Assembly (NCBI RefSeq): GCF_036182465.1
Contig: NZ_CP108081.1
Location: forward strand, 2,170,001 to 2,234,000
Direction: 5' to 3'
DNA: 64,000 bases
Source of the DNA: Streptomyces sp. NBC_00258
GTDB lineage: Bacteria > Actinomycetota > Actinomycetes > Streptomycetales > Streptomycetaceae
Below are positions 8,274-16,083 of this stretch, in pieces (position 1 is the first letter of the stretch; each line of letters opens with the position of its first letter). A model generated the notes under the pieces. That model saw only the letters and a list, made by a program, of their open reading frames with translations, was not told the DNA's origin and ran no database searches. The translations under genes and the position numbers were made by a program.

Positions 8274-9428
8274 GTGTCTGCTGTCGATCCGCTCTTATCC
8301 AGGCGCCCTTGGCACGATCTGCCTCCGGCGCTCGCCCCGCTGCTCCGGGCCCGGCTTCCGGAGCTCACCACGGAGATGGTGCAGGCCATCCGCAGAGAGG
8401 TGCGCGGCTACCGGCAGCCGATCGGCTCCGCCGTCGCCCATGACCTCGCCGAGGCGGTCCGGCTGGCCGCGACGCAGTTCACCGAGCTGGTGGAGGAGCC
8501 GGACGCGCCGCAGCAGCACTATGTGCCGCGTTTCAAGCGGCTGGGCAGACTGGAGTACCTGAGCGGGCGCGGCATGGACGGGCTGCAGGCCGCGTACCGG
8601 ATCGGCGCCCGGGTGGCGTGCCGCCGCTATATGGACGTGGCCCGGGAGGCCGCGTTCTCCGGGGAGATCGCCGTCCCGCTGAGCGAGGCCGTGCTCACGC
8701 ACATCCACGCGATGGCCGAGGGGTCGGTGGCGGGCTTCGAGGAGGCGCGGGCCGGAGCGGCCGACGAGGTGCTGCGCACCCGGCGGCTGCTCGCCGCGCG
8801 GCTGCTGGAACGCAACCGGGATCCGCTCGCGGAACCGCTTCCCGATCTCGCCCGCAGGGCCGCCTGGCCGCTGCCGGAACGGGTGCGGTGCGCGGTACTG
8901 CCCGCCTCCGCCGACCTGACCGCGGTCCACGAGGACGTGCTGCGGGTGAGCCGGGGCGGCGAACTGCATCTGGTGGCGCCCGACGACAGCCTGCTGACCG
9001 TCCTGGAGGGAACGGAGGTGGCGGTGGGCCCGAGTGTGCTGCTCAACGAGGCGTGGGTCTCGCTGCACTGTGCCCGGCTGGGGCGGCGCCTCGGGAGGCT
9101 CAAGGCCGAGGACCATCTCGCGGAACTGCACCTACTGCACGGTTCGCCGATCGGAACTCTCCTCACCGACCAGGTACTCGAGCCGTTGCGTACCCTGCCG
9201 CCGGGCAAGGCGGAGCGGCTCACGGACACGCTCGACGCGCTGCTCACCTCCGGTGGGCGGACCGCCCCGGAAGTCGCCGCCACCTTGGGCATCCATCCGC
9301 AGACCGCCCGCAACCGGCTGCGCCAACTCGCCGCGCTGTACGGCGACAAGCTCGACGACCCGGCATTCCGGTTCGACGTTCAGCTGGCGCTGCGCAGCAG
9401 GTCAGTGCGCCGTTCCTTACTGCCCTGA
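8274..9428 (+). CDS. PucR-type helix-turn-helix regulator with two TTA codons
   Basis: A 384-residue protein from GTG 8274, with AAGGGAG seven bases upstream; longer upstream reading runs through the MITE and is rejected. The N-terminal two-thirds is a RsbR/GGDEF-like sensory region typical of this subgroup (LEYLSGRGMDGLQAAYRIGARVACRR). The C-terminus holds the PucR HTH: TDTLDALLTSGGRTAPEVA then LGIHPQTARNRLRQL. Leu codons at 8295-8297 and 9417-9419 are TTA, the rare codon read by the bldA tRNA, so expression is probably tied to development. It is divergent from, and related to, the preceding PucR-type regulator. Confidence 0.85.
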   Translation: MSAVDPLLSRRPWHDLPPALAPLLRARLPELTTEMVQAIRREVRGYRQPIGSAVAHDLAEAVRLAATQFTELVEEPDAPQQHYVPRFKRLGRLEYLSGRGMDGLQAAYRIGARVACRRYMDVAREAAFSGEIAVPLSEAVLTHIHAMAEGSVAGFEEARAGAADEVLRTRRLLAARLLERNRDPLAEPLPDLARRAAWPLPERVRCAVLPASADLTAVHEDVLRVSRGGELHLVAPDDSLLTVLEGTEVAVGPSVLLNEAWVSLHCARLGRRLGRLKAEDHLAELHLLHGSPIGTLLTDQVLEPLRTLPPGKAERLTDTLDALLTSGGRTAPEVAATLGIHPQTARNRLRQLAALYGDKLDDPAFRFDVQLALRSRSVRRSLLP

Positions 9429-9433
9429 CAAAC

Positions 9434-9485
9434 TTCCGTACGGAATTCAGCAGTTGAACCAGAAGCGGTACTGACTTTCGGTCAG
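9434..9485 (+). promoter_or_regulatory. Two palindromes upstream of the polyester hydrolase gene
   Basis: A perfect 12-bp palindrome TTCCGTACGGAA (9434-9445) and a 5-5-5 inverted repeat CTGACTTTCGGTCAG (9471-9485) lie within 70 bases upstream of the ATG at 9500. They are plausible operators; the regulator is unknown. Confidence 0.45.
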
Positions 9486-9499
9486 CATGCTCTGGCCGC

Positions 9500-10378
9500 A
9501 TGAGACATGCCAGCACCCGCGCAGCGAAACGCCTCGGCCTCCTCTCCGGCGCCGCCGCTCTGGCGGTGGGTCTGGGCCTCCTTCCCCAGGAGGCCCAGGC
9601 CGGGCCCGGAGACTTCCAACGGGGCCCCGACCCCACCGAACAGTCCATCACCGCCGAGCGAGGTCCCTTCGCCACGGCTCAGACCACCGTCGACGGTCCG
9701 ACCTTCAAACAGGGCACCGCCTACTACCCCACCGACACCAGTCAGGGCACGTTCGGGGCCGTCGTCGTCAGCCCCGGCTTCGTGACACCGGAGGCGCTGA
9801 TCAGCTGGTACGGCCCCCGCCTCGCCTCACAGGGCTTCGTCGTCCTGACGCTGGAGACCAACTCGGGCTTCGACCAGCCCGACGACCGGGCCACCCAGAT
9901 GCTCAACGCGCTGGACTACCTCGTCCAATCCAGCTCGGTGCGCAACCGCATCGACCCCAACCGCCTTGCGGTGATGGGGCATTCGATGGGCGGGGGCGGC
10001 TCGCTCAAGGCGTCCGAGTCACGCCCCGCGCTCAAGGCGGCCGTGCCGCTCATGCCGTGGAGCAACGACAAGACCTGGCAGACCGACCGGGTGCCCACGA
10101 TGATCATCAGCGCCGAGAACGACGCCATCGCCTCGCCGGCCTCGCACGCCGAGGTGTTCTACAACAGCCTCACCGCCGCGCCGGAGAAGGCGTACGTGGA
10201 GCTCCGGGGCGCGGACCACAACGTGGCGCTCGGCTCCAACGTGACGATCGCGAAGTACAGCATCGCCTGGCTGAAGCGGTTCGTCGACGAGGACGTGCGG
10301 TACGAGCAGTTCCTCTGCCCGGCACCCGCACCCAACACACAGATCAGCGAGTACCGGAACACCTGCCCCACGGGATAG
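9500..10378 (+). CDS. Secreted polyester hydrolase (cutinase/PETase family)
   Basis: A 292-residue secreted alpha/beta hydrolase with a signal peptide ending near AQA (residue 34). It aligns by eye along its whole length with actinobacterial cutinases such as Thermobifida Cut2: GPDPTEQSI, GTAYYPTD, SSVRNRIDPNRLAVMGHSMGG, FYNSL, YSIAWLKRFVD and a C-terminal FLCP/NTCP cysteine pair. The triad is Ser162, Asp208 and His240, with Met163 in the oxyanion hole and Trp187; the spacing among these four equals that in Thermobifida cutinases. The usual substrate-site Tyr is replaced by Phe94 (SPGF). It should cleave ester bonds in cutin, suberin or synthetic polyesters outside the cell. Confidence 0.88.
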   Translation: MRHASTRAAKRLGLLSGAAALAVGLGLLPQEAQAGPGDFQRGPDPTEQSITAERGPFATAQTTVDGPTFKQGTAYYPTDTSQGTFGAVVVSPGFVTPEALISWYGPRLASQGFVVLTLETNSGFDQPDDRATQMLNALDYLVQSSSVRNRIDPNRLAVMGHSMGGGGSLKASESRPALKAAVPLMPWSNDKTWQTDRVPTMIISAENDAIASPASHAEVFYNSLTAAPEKAYVELRGADHNVALGSNVTIAKYSIAWLKRFVDEDVRYEQFLCPAPAPNTQISEYRNTCPTG

Positions 10379-10398
10379 CCCACCCCAGGGGGGACGGT

Positions 10399-10468
10399 CG
10401 CGCGGTCCGTACGCGGACCGCGCGGCCCACACGTGCTCGTCGAGGTCCCGGCGGACCTCGGCGAGCAC
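10399..10468 (+). terminator. Tandem hairpins after the polyester hydrolase gene
   Basis: Hairpin one is an 11-bp stem (10399-10409 with 10414-10424, loop TACG). Hairpin two is a long stem of 7 + 8 bp with one internal mismatch (10433-10448 with 10453-10468). Together they should end transcription of the upstream gene. Confidence 0.65.
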
Positions 10469-10533
10469 ACGTGCGTCCGCAGGCGGGCACCGCGGTTCGC
10501 GCACATCACCGTGAAGTCATGTTGCGCAAATTC

Positions 10534-10562
10534 TTGACCACTGCCGCAATACTGCCTAGCTT
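10534..10562 (+). promoter_or_regulatory. Housekeeping-type promoter for the next hydrolase gene
   Basis: TTGACC (10534-10539), a 17-base spacer and TAGCTT (10557-10562) match a sigma-70/HrdB-type promoter, about 110 bases ahead of the GTG start at 10673. Confidence 0.55.
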
Positions 10563-10672
10563 CACTGTGCCCACCCCGTCACAGGAAGCCCGCTGTGCGC
10601 ATGTCGCGCCAACCGCCCTGAGGGCACCGCCGGTTGCGCCGTCATGCCCCCCACCGCTGAAGGGATCCCCTC

Positions 10673-12049
10673 GTGAATCGCCGCCTCCTCCTCTCGGTCG
10701 CCGTCCTGTTGATGGTGACCGCGGCCCCGGCTCATCCGGCCACCGCAGAGGACGTCCACGTCGAGGGCACGCTCGCCTCCGGCGCGACGTACGTCATGGA
10801 CGTCCCCGCGGGCTGGAACGGCACCGTCCTCCTGTTCAGCCACGGCTTCCGGCCGAAGGGCGCGCCCAATCCGGCCCAGAACGTCACCGACCCCGCCACC
10901 CGCGCGCTGCTCCTCGAGGACGGCTACGCACTGGTCGGTTCCTCGTACGCCACCACGGGCTGGGCGGTGGAGCACGCGGTGCCGGACCAGCTGGCGACGC
11001 TCGACGCGTTCACCGAGCGGTTCGGGGAGGCCCGGCGGACCCTCGCCTGGGGCCAGTCGTACGGCGGGTTCGTGACCACGAAGATCGCCGAGCGCCACGG
11101 CGACCGGATCCACGGATCACTGTCCGCCTGCGGACTGGTCCACGGCGGTGTCGCCAACTGGAACAACACGCTCGACCCGGTCTTCGCCCTCAAGACCCTC
11201 CTGGCGCCCGACGCCTCGATACCCCTGGCCGGCTTCCGCGACCAGGCAGCCGCCACGACCGCCGCCACCACCCTGACCGGCGTCGTCACCGAGGCACAGA
11301 CCTCCGCCGACGGCCGCGCCCAAATCGCCCTCGCGGCGGCCCTGCACAACATCCCCGGCTGGAACGACCCCTCCCAGCCCCGCCCCGCTCCCGACGACTG
11401 GAACGCGCAGCAGGCCAACCAGTACACGGCCGTCCGGGGCCTCCTCGCGACCGCGGCGTTCAGCTGGCGCCAGGACACGGAGACCCTGGCGGGCGGAAAC
11501 TCGTCCTGGAACACGGGCGTCGACTACGCCAAGCTGCTGCGCACGTCCTCGGCGTACAAGGAGGTCAAGGGCCTCTACAAGGCGGCCGGGCGCTCCCTGA
11601 AGGCCGACCTCAAGACGCTCAACACCGCCCCGCGGGTCAAGGCCGACAAGAAGGCGGTCGACTGGATGAGCCGGACCAGCGCCTTCACCGGCCGGCTGAC
11701 GAAGCCTCAGCTCACCATCCACACCACCGGCGACGCACTCGTCCCCGTACAGACCGAGAGCGCCTATCTGCGCGCCGCCACGGCCGGCGGTTCGCGCCCG
11801 CTGCTGCGCCAGGCGTACGTCGACAACGCCGGCCACTGCACGTTCAGCCCCGCCGAACAGGTCGCCGCCCTGGACGCGCTGGAGCACCGGGTGGACACGG
11901 GCCGATGGGGCGACACGGGGGCCGACGCCCTCAACTCACGGGCGGCGCAGGCCGATCCGACGACTCCGGCCCGCTACAGCGCGTACCGCCCCACCCCGTA
12001 CCTGCGCCCCTACGACCTGGCCCATCCGGGCGACGCGTACCGGCCCTGA
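10673..12049 (+). CDS. Secreted alpha/beta hydrolase
   Basis: A 458-residue protein from GTG 10673 with a signal peptide (MNRRLLLSVAVLLMVTAAPAHPATA). The nucleophile elbow is GQSYGG at about residue 126, the oxyanion-type HGF precedes it (LLFSHGFRPKG), and late GDALVP and NAGHCTF segments supply the Asp and His positions. The fold fits secreted esterase/peptidase-like hydrolases, with a large helical lid between about residues 180 and 340. No domain specific to a substrate is recognisable. It is transcribed alone from its own promoter. Confidence 0.8.
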   Translation: MNRRLLLSVAVLLMVTAAPAHPATAEDVHVEGTLASGATYVMDVPAGWNGTVLLFSHGFRPKGAPNPAQNVTDPATRALLLEDGYALVGSSYATTGWAVEHAVPDQLATLDAFTERFGEARRTLAWGQSYGGFVTTKIAERHGDRIHGSLSACGLVHGGVANWNNTLDPVFALKTLLAPDASIPLAGFRDQAAATTAATTLTGVVTEAQTSADGRAQIALAAALHNIPGWNDPSQPRPAPDDWNAQQANQYTAVRGLLATAAFSWRQDTETLAGGNSSWNTGVDYAKLLRTSSAYKEVKGLYKAAGRSLKADLKTLNTAPRVKADKKAVDWMSRTSAFTGRLTKPQLTIHTTGDALVPVQTESAYLRAATAGGSRPLLRQAYVDNAGHCTFSPAEQVAALDALEHRVDTGRWGDTGADALNSRAAQADPTTPARYSAYRPTPYLRPYDLAHPGDAYRP

Positions 12050-12110
12050 CCCGTCCCGCCCGGCGTGGGAACGGTCCGGCCGTCCGCGCTTCCCGCATCC
12101 TCTCCTCGAC

Positions 12111-12143
12111 GCGTGCGACCACGTTCGACCGCATGCGACCACG
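12111..12143 (+). repeat. Short direct repeat in an intergenic gap
   Basis: GCGTGCGACCACG (12111-12123) and GCATGCGACCACG (12131-12143) are direct repeats with a 20-bp period, about 65 bases upstream of the next gene. They may be a regulator binding pair, or chance. Confidence 0.4.
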
Positions 12144-12205
12144 CCTGAGCGCACACGACCGACGCATGTCCGGCCGTTGGCGCCCCGGAGCCGGAGGAGG
12201 AGTCG

Positions 12206-13111
12206 ATGCCGTCCCACCCCACGCCTCGCAGGACACCCCTGTTGCTGACCGCGGCGGCGGTACTGGCCGCCGCGGGCTGGACCGCCGTGGGCCAGCCGGC
12301 GGGAGCCGCACACCGGACCCTGGCACCCGAGCCGCCCCCGCCGGCCATGCTCTGCGCCCCCGCGGGCACCCTGAAGGGCGAGGGCGGGCAGCGCGCCTCC
12401 GTCAGCCTGTGCGCGAGCGGCGGGGGCGCCGGTACGTCCCTGTCGGCTCCGGCCACCTGCGGGCGGGCCGGATCCTCCGTCCGGTACACCTGTCGGACGT
12501 CCGGCACCTGGACCCTGCGACGCGACGGCAGAACGGTCGCCACCGGCCCGCTTCCGGGCGGCAGGGAGAACCCCGGTCCGGGCACGTACGAGGTCAGCGC
12601 CACCGTGCACGTACGTTCGACGCCCGCGGGTCCCGCGGGCGTCGACCTGCGGGGCACGGTCCGCGCCGGCCTGACCCTCACCGACCCGAAGCCCGTCGCC
12701 ACCCATCGCATCGAGGCCGACCGGCACACACTGCGGCCGAACACGACCACGACGGTGACGTACACCGTCTCCCGCGACAGCGACGAGGGGGACGGAAGCG
12801 CCCGTTTCGGGCTCATCGGCGAGGAGGCCTCGGGGGTGGAGCTGACGACGTCCGATCCGCGCTGCGTCAATCCGCTCGTCGGCCGCTATCCGTCGAGCGC
12901 CCGCAGCATGTACGCCCTGGACTGTGCCCTCACCGACCTCCAGCCGGGCCGTCCCTCCACGGTGGTCGTCCGGGCCCGGCTCGCGGACGTCTGCACGACC
13001 GTCGTGTCCAAGCTGGGTTACTGGATGCCCCGGGGCCAGAGCCTCTACACCGGAGGCATGCTCGCCGGCCCGACGGCCGGTTGCGCGCGGTCAAGTGCCC
13101 GCGGGCACTGA
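12206..13111 (+). CDS. Secreted protein of unknown function
   Basis: A 301-residue protein starting at ATG 12206 behind GGAGGAGG. A signal peptide (TPLLLTAAAVLAAAGWTAVGQPAGAAH) is followed by a Cys-containing mature region rich in Thr, Ser and Gly, with beta-like segments such as GTYEVSATVHVRS and NTTTTVTYTVSRDS that resemble immunoglobulin-like or DUF11-like strands. No catalytic motif was seen. Its stop lies within an inverted repeat and a strong bidirectional hairpin follows. Confidence 0.65.
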   Translation: MPSHPTPRRTPLLLTAAAVLAAAGWTAVGQPAGAAHRTLAPEPPPPAMLCAPAGTLKGEGGQRASVSLCASGGGAGTSLSAPATCGRAGSSVRYTCRTSGTWTLRRDGRTVATGPLPGGRENPGPGTYEVSATVHVRSTPAGPAGVDLRGTVRAGLTLTDPKPVATHRIEADRHTLRPNTTTTVTYTVSRDSDEGDGSARFGLIGEEASGVELTTSDPRCVNPLVGRYPSSARSMYALDCALTDLQPGRPSTVVVRARLADVCTTVVSKLGYWMPRGQSLYTGGMLAGPTAGCARSSARGH

Positions 13112-13134
13112 CCACTTGGCGCCAGGAACACCAC

Positions 13135-13163
13135 CGGGCCGGCCCCACAAGGGGACCGGCCCG
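13135..13163. terminator. Bidirectional hairpin terminator
   Basis: A 12-bp stem with one bulged A (13135-13146 with 13151-13163, loop ACAA) lies between the convergent secreted-protein and antitoxin genes. Confidence 0.65.
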
Positions 13164-13217
13164 TGGCGGTCGCGAGGCTGGCCCTCGCCGCCGGTGCGCG
13201 ATCGTGCCGTCGCGGTG

Positions 13218-13412
13218 TCAGGACTGCGGCGGCCGGTCCTGGTCCGGGTTCGAACCGAACTGGTCCTTGAGCCTGTCCTGGGCGCCGTCGACCTGACCGC
13301 TGTACTTGCTCTGGGTCTTGTCGTCGACGAAGTCTCCGGCCTTGTCGACGCCCTTGTTGGCCTGGTCCGGGTGGCCCTTCAGCATGCCCTTGATCTTGTC
13401 CATAACGGACAT
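13218..13412 (-). CDS. MT0933-like antitoxin-family small protein, orphan
   Basis: A 64-residue hydrophilic protein starting at ATG 13412 with AGGAGG upstream. The sequence MSVMDKIKGMLKGHPDQANK followed by GVDKAGDFVDDKTQSKYSGQ is the pattern of the MT0933/Rv0909 antitoxin family. In mycobacteria the Rv0909 antitoxin is paired with a toxin; here no small toxin gene is adjacent on either side, the neighbours being RNase HI and an unrelated secreted protein. It may serve another role, for instance in stress, as some short members appear alone. Confidence 0.75.
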   Translation of the reverse strand: MSVMDKIKGMLKGHPDQANKGVDKAGDFVDDKTQSKYSGQVDGAQDRLKDQFGSNPDQDRPPQS

Positions 13413-13511
13413 GAGTCATCCTCCTGATCAGTTCACCCCCACGCCTCCAGGGTCACCGCAGGTGGCTGATTTCGCATCCGGGCGGGAAAACAGCCGGTCA
13501 GGGGCCTGGAC

Positions 13512-14210
13512 CTAGGCCTCGGTGCGGCACTCCGGGTGTCCCCAGCCATCGGGGTTCTTCGCGATGGTCTCGCCCGCGGTGTACGAGCGGCCGCAGCGGC
13601 AGCGGCCGGGGAACTTGGCCTTGAGCGTGCGCGAGGACGACGAGGCCGACGCGGCGGAGGAGGACGCGGTGCGCTTGCGCGGCGGTCCCGCGCTCTTGGC
13701 CGTCTTCTTGGCCGCGGGCGACTTCGGCGGCTCCGGAGAGCCGTGCTCGCTCCCCGCCGGTTCCTGGACGAAGGCCGCCTGGCTCGCGGCCCGGTCCGCG
13801 AAGTCGTTGAGCGGGTCGCCGTCGACCTGGTGCGCGGGCACGTACCGGAACTCGACCGAGCGGCCGTCGAGCAGCTCGTCGATCCGTACGACGAGTTCCT
13901 TGTTGGCCACCGGCTTGCCCGCCGCCGTCTTCCAGCCCTTGCGCTTCCAGCCCGGCAGCCAGGTCGTGACGGCCTTCATGGCGTACTGGGAGTCCATCCG
14001 GATCTCCAGTGGCACATCCGGGGCCACGAAGGTCAACAGCCGCTCCAGCGCGGTAAGTTCGGCGACGTTGTTGGTCGCCGTGCCGAGCGGTCCCGCCTCC
14101 CACTCGGTGGGAGTGGTACCCGTCCCGTCGGCGATGACCCAGGCCCAGCCGGCGGGGCCCGGGTTGCCCTTCGATGCCCCGTCGCATGCGGCGATTACGC
14201 GTTCACCCAT
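13512..14210 (-). CDS. rnhA: Ribonuclease HI with C-terminal Cys/His motif
   Basis: A 232-residue protein (ATG 14210; ATG 14222 gives four more residues). Residues 1-145 are a type 1 RNase H domain with all four acidic residues: ACDGASKGNPGP, NNVAELTAL, IRMDSQYAMKAV and LNDFADRAA. It degrades the RNA strand of RNA-DNA hybrids in the cytoplasm. A Ser/Ala/Lys-rich linker of about 45 residues leads to a terminal module, CRCGRSYTAGETI then WGHPEC, whose C-x-C and H-x2-C pairs suggest a zinc site. Bacterial RNase HI usually lacks this. Nothing upstream is co-transcribed. Confidence 0.88.
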   Translation of the reverse strand: MGERVIAACDGASKGNPGPAGWAWVIADGTGTTPTEWEAGPLGTATNNVAELTALERLLTFVAPDVPLEIRMDSQYAMKAVTTWLPGWKRKGWKTAAGKPVANKELVVRIDELLDGRSVEFRYVPAHQVDGDPLNDFADRAASQAAFVQEPAGSEHGSPEPPKSPAAKKTAKSAGPPRKRTASSSAASASSSSRTLKAKFPGRCRCGRSYTAGETIAKNPDGWGHPECRTEA

Positions 14211-14421
14211 GGGCTCGATCATGCCAGGGGTCGGGGTACCTCCGGGACGGCGGGTGGTCGGGGGCGAGTCCGTCCGGCCCGGGACCCGTCTCGTCGCGGC
14301 GTCGAAGCACACCCCGGAAAACCGTCCGGACAGCGGCCCTCTGACCACGCGCAACTGTCCGCCGGACCCCCCTTCCTGTGAGTTATGTTGAACCTGAGTG
14401 GGACACGAAGGAGGCGCATCG

Positions 14422-15354
14422 GTGCCATCGCCGCAGCAGGCCCGCGCGCAGGCGTCCGCGATCAGCGCGGGGAAAGCGGTCCCGGAGGCGGAGGCCGCTC
14501 CCACCACACGGCTGCGGGCACTGTTCGACGGCCCCCGGCTCTCTCCCGGGCAGCGCCGCATCGCCCAGTACCTGATCGAGCACATCACCGAGGCCGCGTT
14601 CCTGTCGATCACGGATCTCGCGGAGCGGGTGGGCGTCAGCCAGCCCTCGGTGACCCGCTTCGCGACGGCGGTGGGCTTCAGCGGCTATCCCGCGCTGCGC
14701 GAGCGCCTCCAGTCGATCGCACTCAGCAAGCTGGCCAGCACGCCCGAGGCCGCCGAGGAGGCGGAGGCGGCCCGGCCGAACGAACTGCAGGCGGCCGTCG
14801 ACGCCGAGATCGACAACCTGGAGAACCTGCGCCGCGACTTCGCGGACCCGGAACAGGTCATCGAGACCGGCCGCGCGCTGTCGCAATCGACCCCGCTCAC
14901 CATCCTCGGGCTGCGGATCTCCGGTTCGCTGGCCGAATACTTCGCGTACGCCGCCCGTCGCATCCACCCGGACGTCCGGCTGGTCACGCGCGGCGGCAGT
15001 GTCGCGTACGACGCCCTGCTCCAGTCGCGCGAGGCGGGCGGCACGTGGGTGCTGGCCTTCACCATGCCCCGGCACGCGCACGAGACGCTGATGGCCATGC
15101 GGGTCGCCCGGCGGGCCGGGCTCAGTGTCGCCCTGGTCACCGACCTGGGGCTGGGACCGCTGGCGGACGAGGCCGACGTCGTCTTCGCCACCGGCACCGG
15201 TTCACGCCTCGTCTTCGACTCGTACGCGGCGCCCGTCGTGCTGTCCGCGGCCCTGCTCCAGGCCATGACCGACGCCGATCCCGAGCGTACGCAGGCCCGC
15301 CTGGAGGACTACGAACAGGTCGCGGACGAGCACGCCTTCTTCGTCAAGGACTGA
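14422..15354 (+). CDS. RpiR/MurR-family transcriptional regulator
   Basis: A 310-residue regulator beginning at GTG 14422, seven bases after AAGGAGG. Residues about 35-110 are the RpiR winged HTH (FLSITDLAERVGVSQPSVTRF); residues about 145-290 form a SIS sugar-isomerase-like domain that binds a phosphosugar-type effector (LTILGLRISGSLAEYFAY). Family members control sugar-phosphate or amino-sugar catabolism. No transport or enzyme gene of that kind is adjacent, so the target is unknown. Confidence 0.85.
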   Translation: MPSPQQARAQASAISAGKAVPEAEAAPTTRLRALFDGPRLSPGQRRIAQYLIEHITEAAFLSITDLAERVGVSQPSVTRFATAVGFSGYPALRERLQSIALSKLASTPEAAEEAEAARPNELQAAVDAEIDNLENLRRDFADPEQVIETGRALSQSTPLTILGLRISGSLAEYFAYAARRIHPDVRLVTRGGSVAYDALLQSREAGGTWVLAFTMPRHAHETLMAMRVARRAGLSVALVTDLGLGPLADEADVVFATGTGSRLVFDSYAAPVVLSAALLQAMTDADPERTQARLEDYEQVADEHAFFVKD

Positions 15355-15410
15355 CCTCTCCGGCATGTGATGACCGGTGTGCGCAAGGGGCGATTCAGCC
15401 GTACCTCCAC

Positions 15411-15456
15411 ATGAATTTTTTCATACCCTTGCGTACCGGACGGTATATATGAATAC
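15411..15456 (+). promoter_or_regulatory. AT-rich regulatory segment with inverted repeats
   Basis: Between the RpiR gene and the next gene lies ATGAATTTTTTCAT (5-4-5 inverted repeat, 15411-15424), then TACCGGACGGTA (15434-15445) and TATATGAATA. The local AT content contrasts sharply with the surroundings and suggests a promoter with an operator. The rest of the 280-base gap shows nothing else I can support. Confidence 0.45.
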
Positions 15457-15635
15457 TTCTCGCTGATCGGGATCCGGTGGGGTCCTGGTCGGCCCGGGAC
15501 CGCGCTCCCTTCTCGCATCGGCCCCGGGCGCATTGAACGGGCACCGCTCACGCTCGCCCGTGGCGGCCCCGGTCCATCCCCTAGGCCGGGGCCGCCAAGA
15601 ACCACCCTCACCACCCGCCGGCCACCTCGGAAGCG

Positions 15636-16025
15636 ATGTCCATGTCCCTGACGTACTCCCCCATCAGCACGGATTGGCCGTGTCAGGTCAAGACGCCCGG
15701 CAACCGGGACTGGGAACGATCGGCCGCCAAATGGCTGCGCGACCTGGTGCCCTCCCGCTACGCCAGCTATCCGCTGCTGATCCGTCAGCCCGTGCTGCTC
15801 GCCCGTCACGCGCAGATCCAGCTCCAACAGGAGATCCGGGTCGTGCGCACCGCGCTGCACAGCGCCCGGGCCGAGCTGCCCGCCCTGGGGATGCCGGAGT
15901 CCGTCATCGAGAACACGATCAAGCTGTACGCGGCCGAGCTCACGCAGCTGAACCACATCGCCCGGGGTGTACGTGTCGTCTCCCAGGCCCTGGTGGAGAG
16001 CCACAACACGCGCCACGGCCACTGA
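15636..16025 (+). CDS. Conserved-type small protein, unknown function
   Basis: A 129-residue soluble protein (ATG 15636 or 15642). It is predicted to be mainly alpha-helical, with long amphipathic stretches such as LLARHAQIQLQQEIRVVRTA and SVIENTIKLYAAELTQL. It has no signal peptide and no recognised family. Its codon use and third-position GC are typical of a real gene, and an AT-rich promoter-like segment precedes it. Confidence 0.65.
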   Translation: MSMSLTYSPISTDWPCQVKTPGNRDWERSAAKWLRDLVPSRYASYPLLIRQPVLLARHAQIQLQQEIRVVRTALHSARAELPALGMPESVIENTIKLYAAELTQLNHIARGVRVVSQALVESHNTRHGH

Positions 16026-16083
16026 GCCGGTCGCCCGCGGACCCGGCGGGTTCGCGACTGCGGACGCTCGCTAGTCTGCCGGG

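Noticed and set aside
9487..13296. A plus-strand open frame of 1269 codons over the two hydrolase genes
   Set aside because: It is an out-of-frame shadow rich in Arg/Pro/Gly across three well-supported genes with signal peptides and catalytic motifs.
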